Origin: Gamarada debralockiae
Taxonomy: Eukaryota > Ascomycota > Leotiomycetes > Helotiales > Hyphodiscaceae
NCBI GenBank assembly: GCA_002803225.1
Contig: NXFV01001204.1
Span: 28,386-92,385, forward strand
Direction: 5' to 3'
DNA: 64,000 bases
Shown: in pieces, positions 22,527 to 31,883 of the stretch
Layout of the letters: each line of letters starts with the position of its first letter
Numbering within the stretch: the first letter of the stretch is position 1
The notes under the pieces: generated by a model
What the model was told of the DNA's origin: nothing
Database searches by the model: none
Seen by the model: only the letters and a program-made list of their open reading frames with translations
Translations under genes and position numbers: made by a program

Positions 22527-23360
22527 CTAGTCAATAATGTCACTGCCACACTGAACTTGGATATTAGAACCATACAAATGTTTTTGAAAGATTCCATGTT
22601 GATTCCACCACGACCTTTGTAGGAGCTCGTGAACGGCTTCCCAGCATGCAGAATATGCAGGATGGTTTATCAGTCTTCTCATTATACCGGTATTGCAGGA
22701 GTAAATATTGTTGTTTTCTTGAGATAAGGCGTGTGTGAACTCTTTCACGAACGCGAACGCCCGTCCAGAGGTATTTGATTCGTTTCCCAACCAGACAACT
22801 ACCTCTCGGGCGTGGTCATACACAAATTTCATCCGCTTGACCATGGCATGGTGATCGTAGGAATCTCTTAGATCAATACAGAAAGCATCGACCCATAACA
22901 CTTGTGGCACTGTGCAATGCCGTAATTGCCGCAGGGCAGATTCAAGACCCTCTGTAGCCTCAAAGTCCTTTCCACTCAGTTTAACTGGTCTATTTCCAGA
23001 AATTTCTCCCCAGGCATAAGATAATACGTTATACTTTGGAGGAGAAATCACATCAAGAGACACCTTGTAAAGCTTGCAATAAATGATAGAAGATCTATCT
23101 TCCGATGGATACAACTCTATTAGGCGGATCTCCTTGGATATATCGGGAACATGGTTGGAGTTATATTCCTCTGAAAAAGCCTCTTCAATCCCAGCTACAT
23201 CGAGCAAGATCGGGTCTCTCAACTCATCCAGTATGTTTTTTCGCATATGCTGAGGAAGGCTTCGCGTGTATCGGTTGACAAGTGTGAACCAGAGACTCTC
23301 CCATACCTCCAGTTGGACTAATTCCGATATCGAAGGCGGAGTATGACGATCAAAATCCAT
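22527..23360 (-). pseudogene. Truncated HET-domain gene
   Basis: The ATG at 23360 starts MDFDRHTPPSISELVQLEVW; the frame is open for 277 codons (and upstream to 23414). Motifs YNVLSYAWGE and VLWVDAFCIDLRDSYDH are intact. The third HET motif, normally RxWWxRxWxxQE, here reads RSWWNQHGIFQKHLYGSN: the Arg, Trp and Glu are lost, and the Arg-to-Gln and Glu-to-Lys changes fit G-to-A mutation. The frame ends just after GSNIQVQCGSDIID, about half way through a normal HET protein. It sits head-to-tail upstream of the other HET gene with 130 bp between them, so a duplication with loss of the 3' half is likely. Confidence 0.75.
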
Positions 23361-23454
23361 TATGATTCTGTCTCGCAGGAGTGCAGTCAATATAAAAATC
23401 TCGAGGTCAAACACTCTTCGCTTATCTCCTATCCTCGATTCCCAAGGTTAGGAG

Positions 23455-24099
23455 ATGCATCTGGGAACTGTTCCTGCAACTGTTTCATCGTTCACACAAG
23501 GTGACAAGATATACGACTCTACAGACATCTGGAGAGCTGTCTTCAGAGAGTTCAGATTGAACACAGAGTATGGAAAAAGGAGTCAGAAGTCGGCGCTTGA
23601 CCTGGCGTGGACCATTGCTGGCCAGGCAGCGGGAGTCTTCCACAAGCGAAACCTGCATCCGCACCTGCAATTCATAGAGATGTTCGACATGGAGATCAAT
23701 GAGATTGTGAGTCTTTGCGGTTCGTGTTCAGAGGCGTACTACTGCCATCTAAATAGTTGATCGATTCCATCGCTAACATGTTTGACATATCAAGGCTTTC
23801 AAGCAAGCACAAGCATTCAACAATTTCACCACAAACGTTCAGCTAGCTCATACCGCCAATGAGGCAAGCATGTAGGCAAACACTAACAAGCACCAATACT
23901 GACCACAAGTTTATAGTTCGGGAAAGTCCTATCGTCGCTTGACTTCTTCCAGAAGGAGCTATTCTCGATTAAGCATGTAAGTTCTGGTTTTCCTCAATCT
24001 GCGCATGTTTGACGACTAAACGACTTTTCCTAGGTTCCAGACTGGCAAGAGGCGTTTAGGAAGCTTGGTCTCTACTTCAGGAGGAAGCTGGAGGTATAG
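23455..24099 (+). CDS. Unknown fungal protein, four exons
   Basis: Exons 23455-23706, 23795-23863, 23917-23976 and 24034-24099 are all in phase 0 and give 148 residues. The second intron would use a GC donor (GCAAGC at 23864) with acceptor TATAG, a known minor class. The protein starts MHLGTVPATVSSFTQGDKIY, is largely helical and charged, and ends DWQEAFRKLGLYFRRKLEV. No family is recognised. The last codons run straight into GTATAG, so the gene could continue beyond a further intron. It is divergent from the truncated HET gene 95 bp away, so it might belong to the same allorecognition locus; that is inference from position only. Confidence 0.5.
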
Positions 24100-24507
24100 A
24101 TTCCAATGTTCAAGATCCCTTGCGAGATTGGGAATTCTTCCACGGCGAAACGGGGTCATCCTGGTCTACCTAAATGGCTTAGTGAAGATGCCTTGCGAAT
24201 TTCTTCCTCCGGTCACAACCTGCTTTATTCCATGGCGCTCGCATCCAACAACAATCAATTTATGACAGAGGAAACTCCGGTACACCTTCTAGGCACCTGT
24301 GTGGAAACGTGCGGCATCGAAACAAGGGAAAATTGCTATGCTCGCTTTCTTCGAGTGTTGGGATGGATATATCAGTTTTGAAAATAGAGCTTTTGCATAT
24401 CTATAGAAAGGGGCTGTAAATTAGTATCTACAATGAATGTCTATTAAATTATATTTTTATTCTAGAGTCATTAAGTCTTTGAATCGTTATTTATACATTA
24501 CGTTTCC
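24100..24507. other. Intergenic, AT-rich
   Basis: No gene. A 91-codon plus-strand frame (24106-24381) lacks motifs. The right part is AT-rich and is the 3' flank of the esterase gene. Confidence 0.4.
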
Positions 24508-26386
24508 TCATGAACAGGACCAACTACTTGGTAGTGTTGAATCACCTCCAATATACGTGCTAGTAAGTGGGTATCTAGAATCGTCAGTCTCTGGTGCCCC
24601 TTGCAACACATGAAATCAAGGAATCAATGATCAAGCTTACAAGCAATGGTTCCGCTGTAACTCTATCCCCAAGCTAACCGTATCATTCACAAACTTGGTG
24701 CCCAAAATACTCGTCGGCGCCACCTTATTCTCGACCCAATTCACCACTGCCGCCAAGACATTAACGGAGCTATTGAACGCGATTCCATCGGCTGGTGGTC
24801 CGCCCTGCTGCCCGATAACCCAACCGCCGGGCCCAGCGCTGCAATGAAACATACCTGGGACACGGAAGAAGCGATAGAAGTCATCGAGCTGGCACGAAGG
24901 GTCAACTGCGGCCTCGGCTAACAGACCATCGTAGAAACGCTCGGTGTTGAAAGAGGTGATCTGATTATCCTGTCCGCCGTGGAAGGTGATCATCTTCCCG
25001 TTCGCGTTGCGGAAAGCCCTGAGGTCGGATAGGCTTGGCCATGTGCGGATATCGAAGGGGTTGAGGGATTCGGCGGCCAGGCTGTCCAGGTATGTGAAGG
25101 TGGCTGGATCCCAGGATGGGTTGTTGTAGACGACATATCTGAACCAATCCTTTTTTATGGTGTTAGTAAATAGAGATATTGGAAACCTGAGTTAAAGTGG
25201 AGTGTATAAGAAGAAAAGGGAGTAAGTACCTGAGAGTAGCTGAACGGCGCCCCAGCGTAGAGTTTTTTAACAGCCATCAACTCACTTCCCGGCTGCATAG
25301 CGGGGTAGATCAGGTCACCATTGCCATTGAGTAAAGGGCTGAAAATCTTCTCTACCATTCCCACCTGAACGGCATTCAAGCAGTTGGAACTGACGCCTGT
25401 GGGACACAGCATGGCTGTAGCATTAAAATGACACAGATTTGGATTCTCGATAATACCGTCTATAACCCCGTCGATTCCGTCACATTGCTTCAGAACTTCC
25501 TCGTGAATCACAGTCCAAAGAGCTGGAGAAATAAAATTCGTCGAGGCAGAAGAGCCGGTAATGGGGAAAAAACTCGCTCGCCACGAGATCAGATTGTTGA
25601 AATCCACGGCGGGGGAGCCCGCAACGATGCCATCGAAATCCGTGGGGAACTTTTGGGAGGACTTGATACCTTGGCGGCCGCCGAGAGAGCAACCTAGGTA
25701 GTATGACGTTCGAAAGCTCTGTTGATAGAATAGTTTGATCAGCTTTTTCCCTGATGTCACACTCGTATGCAACCTGTAAAGCTCAAAATCAGTTCCTCGA
25801 CTCCTAATTGTATGTGCAGACTTGAGTTGGGGCTAAACATCACGCACGCTCTCCAGGCAAAATCCTGAACTATGTCAGGGTTTTGGTAAAAGGAAACACC
25901 AGTCGTGCCATTGTGGCCGTTGTTGGTGCCGTAAGTCGCGAAGCCATTCAGCGTTCCATATGCAAGATCCTCATATCTGACGCCTACAATCCGTCAGCCT
26001 GTATCTCCAAAACGAGCAAGATTCGCGTTTCACTAACATCCGTCAATTCCTCCGTTTCCTGTAGCTAAAATGCGTCCTGTCCATGTAGATGGCAGCCACA
26101 GTTCGTACGTGATGCTCGACCTGTGGGAAGTAGGTATCGATAGAGCCACTCGACACAGGTCAACCGAAACCACCTGATATGGTCGAGCGCATGTTGCATC
26201 GTTATCGGGAAAGGTGAGATTAGTGCCTTTGGGCACAAATGACAAGATGTTGAGGGTACTATTTTGGATATATTTCTGAGGCGCGAACAACAAACATCGT
26301 GCTTGGAAACTCGTGGCTGCGGCTGCGGCAACAAATGGAAGAAGAAAGGCTGCAAGGAAACAGCGGCAGAGGAAGTCGAAAACCAT
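24508..26386 (-). CDS. Secreted tannase/feruloyl esterase family protein
   Basis: Five exons (26386-26038, 25983-25848, 25773-25230, 25149-24641, 24574-24508) join in phase to 534 residues, the normal size. A signal peptide opens the chain (MVFDFLCRCFLAAFLLPFVA). The nucleophile motif LGCSLGGRQG puts the catalytic Ser near residue 191; the acid is in HGGQDNQI and the catalytic His in GMFHCSAGPGG. The cysteine next to the Ser and the one next to the His are the pair that forms a disulphide across the active site in this family. The intron before exon 4 has a perfect TACTAAC branch. The last short exon supplies YPLTSTYIGGDSTLPSSWSC, the usual end. The enzyme would cleave ester bonds in tannins or hydroxycinnamate-decorated cell walls. 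Confidence 0.93.
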
Positions 26387-26539
26387 TCTCAAACACCCGC
26401 GAGGAACGAAATCTTCTGGCGGCGGAGAAATCTGGGATATCGTGAATACAAAAATGGTTGTTGGGAATGAGAGCCGTACCCTAATCTCCCATCAGGGTCC
26501 GCCACCGCGGGGCCGTACTCGGACATTGCCAGCAAAATC

Positions 26540-27170
26540 TAGTTAGTGAACTTATCTAGGTACGATAGCAGTTTGCATAAATGATGAATAAGCATAAACT
26601 ACCCTAGCTACCCCACCATACCCTACTACCTTCCAAAAAACATGAATTACTAGCGTGTTGGACCTCCTTTTCGTGCAATAACCTCTTTTATTTAGTCTAG
26701 TAACGTGTCAATCTACTTATTTAAGTAATCCACTGTCAGCTCGTTATTCCAAATATCGTAAATCGCCTTAATTATCTGCGGCAAGGTCCACCTACCATAT
26801 AGCCTCCTATTCCTTAATCTTCTCGGAGATCAAACGAAGCCTCCTGTCTCTAGACTTGCTAGTCCAACGGTCACCAACTTGTTTTAGCCATTTGGTAGCT
26901 GTAGATTAAGGGACTTTGACGGCGCGGGCAGCCCTCTCTTGTCCCCACCCTACCATCTCAACTAGAGCGCGAAATCTAGCTTTTTTGGGAGTTTGGTGCT
27001 TAGCCCAACTAGTTTTGGGTACACGGGCCATGGTAGAGTCGAATAATTCAGCTAGTATTTAGGATAAAAAGCTAGAAAAGAGTGTGCGGGTGGGACGGTG
27101 GGGTTGTGCCCGTGCTTAGTCATCATTTTTGCAAACTGCTTTCGTACTTAAGGACATAAGTTAACTCTAA
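26540..27170 (-). mobile_element. Internally deleted, mutated Tc1/mariner-type element
   Basis: Imperfect inverted repeats of about 55 bp mark the ends: GTACGATAGCAGTTTGCATA near 26571 and the reverse complement with GTACGAAAGCAGTTTGCAAA near 27146. TA is present next to both ends (26540-26541 and 27168-27169). On the minus strand, an ORF from the ATG at 27032 (MARVPKTSWAKHQTPKKARF) resembles a transposase N-terminus with a helix-turn-helix-like stretch (GQERAARAVKVP*STATKWL). The far end encodes a C-terminal piece ending IKEVIARKGGPTR. The middle (catalytic DDE part) is missing, and several in-frame TAA/TAG codons replace expected Gln, Arg or Trp codons, as RIP would produce. Confidence 0.75.
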
Positions 27171-27428
27171 TTTCAATATTGTCCTCGTTCTCCTCGACAC
27201 ACCTCATCGCCAGCAATTGGTAGCTGGCGACTGTGAATACTTTCACTTCGAGAGATCCCGTGGGCTAAAATACCGTGATAGCTGGGCGAGGAGGGTGACA
27301 CATTCCGGGAGCTGGATCCTCCGTCATTCTCGATTGGGCTTGAACCAGGCGGCGGGCTAGTTTCAAGATGCCGTTACGGAGTATGACGGGCCCACTGTGC
27401 CCCACTTGGTTTAAACTCTAATTCTTTT
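27171..27428. other. Spacer between two DNA transposon relics
   Basis: No gene recognised; probably older repeat DNA. Confidence 0.3.
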
Positions 27429-27639
27429 GTACGAAAGAGGGTTGTCAGAATTTATGCAACAAAGGTGGTGAGAAATTCTGCCGCCGCTTTAGTTCTACAA
27501 CTTCCATCAACTCCAGCTTTCTCCCAAACTCCATTCTAAAGGAGAATAGGGCGGCGTTGAGTTTTTACTTTATATAGTTTAGACGGAGTGGTAGAAACCC
27601 CCCTGTTGTTGCATAAATTCTGACAAGCCCCTTTCGTAC
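27429..27639. mobile_element. MITE with ~34-bp terminal inverted repeats
   Basis: The left end GTACGAAAGAGGGTTGTCAG (continuing to 27462) matches the reverse complement of the right end (27606-27639) with about two mismatches. The 211-bp element has no coding capacity. I could not identify a clear target duplication, so its superfamily is unknown. Confidence 0.75.
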
Positions 27640-28490
27640 TTCGTACCCGAGGGTAATAAATATAAATCCTCATATCATCTTTACTAGAAAGAGGCAGTAT
27701 TTAGCAAGATTCTTAGACTTGATTAACTAATCACCCCTGCTGGCGCAGAGTATACTAGAATCAAAGTTACAATAGATTCCCCAAGTACCAAAGAATAAGG
27801 TGCCTATCCGTGCCATCGTGAAATTTAGAGTTTATTGAGGGGGAGATGGTACGCTTTCGTACTGTACTCTTGGATCGAAATTTCAAGATTCGGAGGCTCG
27901 ACGGGGGTACCTAGAAGGATTTAAATTGTAATGCATAGGGCGAGGATGAAGGATGAATGTTGTTCCCCTTCAACGGCTCCTTAGCGCCTTTCTCACCCTC
28001 GTCGTCCTGCTTGCATAGTAACTCTGGGGCGCACATATTGAAAGTTCCGATGCATACTGGCTCGCTTCAAAGCATGGTGTAGCGGAGAAAGCGTTTGGAG
28101 ATCGATTGACAGGGTCATTCCGGGGCCGCGTCGCATACGAAGTACAGGTCCTTTTAATTGTTAGGCGCGTCCAAATACTGCCGAATGGTTTCTACCAATC
28201 ACCCGGTGGGAATACCTGATCTAGGACTCCTGTTGGTCAAAGCCGATGGCGTTATTTCACGTTTTTTTGACCCTGTACTTCGTATTCCGTTACGGAGATG
28301 GCCGCCCAAGTTTGACCTTTTTCCGTCCAGGAATATCGTTCAAAACTTTAAACTTTTCGCCCGTCCCGTCATCGCCTTCGGAGGTGAAAAAAGGGGACCT
28401 GCTCTCGATCCATTATCGATCTGACAGAATCCTTTGGGCCTCATACATTCCTCCCTGCTTCTAAAGACGACTGACCTTACCAAACTTAAC
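27640..28490. other. Gene-poor stretch before the 7TM gene
   Basis: Short frames only. Repeated small motifs such as GTAC, TTTCGTAC and CCGTTACGGAG occur here and in the neighbouring element, hinting at more repeat debris. Confidence 0.35.
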
Positions 28491-29808
28491 ATGGTGGATA
28501 GACGCGCAGTTCTCATCGGAAACACGGTCACTTTCGGCATTTTGGCGATAGGTTGTGTAGCCCTTCGACTGTGGTTTCGGGTCTCTCGAAGAGTATTTAT
28601 ACTCGCAGACTTTTGTATTACTCTCGCAACGGTAATAACCTTAATCCACGGTCTCGTGATCTGGAAGATATTCCTAACATTCGAACAGTGCACTGCGACG
28701 GTTCAGGGTATCCTACAAATTCTATGTATTACCTGTCCCATCTTTAAGCCAACTGTAATGGCAACTAACATCTTCTCTGGGTGTTTCAAATTGGGGCTAC
28801 GGGCGACATGCAGTGGATTTGCCAGTGAGCATTCGAAAGTCGACAACGCCTGTCATGGTGCGTCAATCCCAGCTGCTTCACTTGAAAGGCTAACTTTTGT
28901 AGTACTTATGGCTGAATCAAGTCTTCTTCAAAATAACTACCATGATGACAAAACTTTCCCTCTGCCTCGTCTACCATCATCTTTTCCAAAAAGCAGATTC
29001 GAAGGTGGTCCGTTATAGCCGCATCGTCAACTATGCCACCGGCTTCTTTATCGCTACCTATTACTTTGCAGTTTTCATCGCTGTTACCTTTCAGTGTACT
29101 CCAGTCGCAAAGTCTTGGGACAATACTATTCCAGGAACATGCGTTAACATCAGAGCAATCCGGTTTGTCACTTCGGTCGTCAACATTGTTACAAGTCTAC
29201 TGGTTATCGGCCTGCCACTTCCCGTTCTTTTCAAGATGAAGCATCGCGGATCAGAGTTCAAGCAAATAATCATACTCGTGCTATTGGGCTTAATGTATGT
29301 TTGATTCCACTATGCTACAGGTTACTTTAGCTCTAATTTTTTTTTTTCTCAGACACACAGCTTGCGCCATCGGGCGTCTGGTCGTCTTGATTGTCCCTGC
29401 CCTTGCAACAAACCGCGACACTCAATGTATGTTATCTACGAAAACAACTTCTGCAAGGGGTTCAGAACGCCCCTTTCAAAGATACCGACTGACTACTCCC
29501 TAGTCGCTTCTATTCCAAACAACACAGCGGGTATGATTGAGATGGATATTGGAATAATCGCTGCCTCGTTGGTTGTTATGCGGCCGGTAATTCAACTCAT
29601 AAACCATAAGATCACTGGGAAAGAGACTCCCGGCCATGCTTTGTCAGGAAGTCGCGGCCCAAGTGCATACATACACATATCGGGCTCTGGATCTGGGGCA
29701 AGGAAAAGGACGGAATATGGTAGGGGCATAACCAAAACGGTTGAGGTAGAATTAGAAAGTCGAAACGTATCAACAGAGAATATCCTGGGTCATGGAAAAC
29801 GGGGTTGA
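28491..29808 (+). CDS. Fungal rhodopsin-like seven-helix membrane protein (PF20684 type)
   Basis: The 3' exons are clear: an exon ending at 28857 (GYGRHAVDLPVSIRKSTTP), then 28903-29294, 29353-29426 and 29504-29808, all in phase. They encode NQVFFKITTMMTKLSLCLVY, FQCTPVAKSWDNTIPGTCVN and a run of hydrophobic helices (FIATYYFAVFIAVTF, LLVIGLPLPVLFKM, IIILVLLGL), then DIGIIAASLVVMRPV and a polar tail, as in the PTH11/rhodopsin-like fungal family. The 5' part starts MVDRRAVLIGNTVTFGILAI, but the joins between about 28625 and 28780 need a stop-containing stretch to be spliced out and I could not settle them. Ligand and role are unknown. It may be intact or may have a 5' lesion. Confidence 0.75.
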
Positions 29809-29898
29809 ATGTGGCATGATATAGAGAGTGCCAACAAGATTACCTGGCAATCCCCTGGCGGCTAAGCCTGAGTCTACGTTAATGATCGAGCATCTCCT

Positions 29899-30861
29899 TT
29901 GTCGTTCGTCTCTAGGATGCTCAACAAGATTATCGGAGAACGGGATTGGTCGGCCCAGGAGGTCTCTCACCTCCTCCAGATTCCAGTTCAAGATTCGTCG
30001 CGGGGAGTCGTCAGCCTCGATTGCCGGCCCGAGGAAGTCCAAGATGACTTGATTATCTTGGAATCTGGGGATATTACGACCCGGCGATCTGTCCTGCGGC
30101 GATATCGAGACCGTCTGGCGGATACGAGAAATGGAAATGCGTCCCTCCCCGCCCTGACTCTTTTTACTTGCCTACGGTTCTGGGATTGGTTGACATGGAA
30201 GATTAGACCGCGGGCGAGCCCACGGGTGATCAATTACTACCCCAGGTATCCAGATGACTCTAAATCTCCCAGTTATTCCGACTATTGTCGCGTCAAGCTC
30301 ATGCTCCACCATCCATTTACAGACTGGCCGGACCTCCTCTCAGTCGAGAATGAGACCTACGGGTCCTACGTAGAGGCATTCCGAGCCTGCAAACGAGTGC
30401 ACACTCACCCAGAGGATTTCTACGACGACCCGGAAGGGGAGGGCTCGGTTTCGGACTCGGATTCGGCCGCTGAGGATTTCCAGGAGGAGGCCGATGACTC
30501 GCCCCTTGCTGACTTCGAGGCTTTTGCGCGCCGAAAGCCAGGAGTCGACTTCACTGCTTGTAGGGAGTTGCTTGACAGCCTATGGCACCGGGAAATGGAC
30601 CTGTCGTATGACTGGTCGACACATATCGGGCGGATCCAAACCGAAGTCTGGGAGCAGATGAAGGTCGAGAACCCGATTGAGCTTAGAATGGAGGTTTATT
30701 CCTCGCCCGAAGAGCATGTCATCGCCGCTTTTGACATGGTACTACACTTGGTAAATGGGCAACAGATCCACCGTCTCATTCTGCGGTTTGCATATGTTCG
30801 TTTAGTACAAATCATTGAAGTTTACAAGGCGACGGCAACTAAAGACCGAGTTGAGGGTTAG
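29899..30861 (+). pseudogene. Helitron-type helicase fragment
   Basis: The frame (320 codons) matches the region ahead of the helicase motifs in fungal Helitron Pif1-like proteins: RMLNKIIGERDWSAQEVSHL, VVSLDCRPEEVQDDLI, RYRDRLADTRNGN, PRVINYYPRYPDD and HHPFTDWPDLLSVENETYGS. Around 30700 the match ends in the usual linker (YSSPEEH), and the Walker A helicase core that should follow is absent. The N-terminal replication (HUH) part is also missing upstream. It is therefore a cut fragment, left behind or captured, and not an active element. The last ~50 codons have no counterpart in the family. Confidence 0.8.
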
Positions 30862-30906
30862 GTTTGCCGGGAGCCCGGGCAACGCGACATCACAGTTGCT
30901 ATAGAC

Positions 30907-31319
30907 ATGTACCTCACAGCTAAGAAGATTTCAGGAGGTGGGCTCTCTAGAACGAAGCTATTAGATTACTACCGTCGAGGCAAGCGATGGTCCCTCCTCG
31001 CTGGACCATCTCCTATTTCAGTTTTTGTATTCTCGCACGCTGCGGACACGATCATGTACGTATTTCCCCTACTTCTCTTGTATTACCTCGGTAACGCTCA
31101 CCACCTCAAAGGCAGAACAATTCCATCACGGAGCAGACTGTTCAGGCGCTCGCATCTCAGGTCCAGCACGATCATCCCGAGCTTGTTAGTATCTTGGCCA
31201 AAGTTGGCCAGTACGCAAGCTTTGCTCCCTCAAGCACAACGCAGGACAGGCCTAAAATAGAGGATATCGTTGCAATGACACATAATGCTCTTGGTCCAGT
31301 ATTGTACACTATTCCCTAG
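30907..31319 (+). CDS. Hypothetical protein, two exons, possibly partial
   Basis: The frame MYLTAKKISGGGLSRTKLLD from 30907 continues to ADTIMY at about 31059, where GTATTT could act as donor. After an acceptor CAAAGGCAG (31115) a second frame reads NNSITEQTVQALASQVQHDH, VSILAKVGQYASFAPSS and ends VLYTIP at a TAG (31317-31319). The second piece has the look of true coding sequence, but I recognise no family. It lies directly behind the Helitron fragment, so it might be captured host DNA. Splicing is my suggestion only. Confidence 0.35.
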
Positions 31320-31883
31320 ATACTTCGAACACAGCTGGGTGAAGCGAGTTGAGTTCGGAGGAAGATTCTCAACGTATGAAAGACAGACCCTAACAGTATA
31401 GTAACAAGTATATATAGCGCCATTTGTCAAGCTCAAAGGCCAATCCCAGTTCTCCGCGTAACTCCTCCAATGTAACAACGTTATTGAAAATCAAACCCTT
31501 ATACTCTCAGACAAGTACCAGCCGTCCTGCATCCTAGTTGACCCTGGCTTTTAAGAACTCTGTCTGACACGACTGCCGAACTAGGAGCGGTTAATGGAGG
31601 GATGCTAGCCCCTGACGTGATCCTCCATGACCATGTCAAAGGCACTAAGGATGCTATACAAATTCAAGACGCTGTGGCAGACTAGATGACTTCCCAGCAC
31701 CCCCAAGGAAAAGAGCTTACATTCTAAAAGAAAAACGTTCGAAGACAAACAGCCCATAACGCCTGCAGACCCCCAGAAAATACATCAACCTCGTTTTCAC
31801 GTGCTCTTCTACCCAACCAGATTAATGAAATCAAATTGTGTACTGTACCGTGTGGCGCTGATGTTAAGCACTACGCCGTGAGA
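31320..31883. other. Intergenic region
   Basis: No gene recognised; lies between the hypothetical ORF and the 3' end of the DUF3435 relic. Confidence 0.35.
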
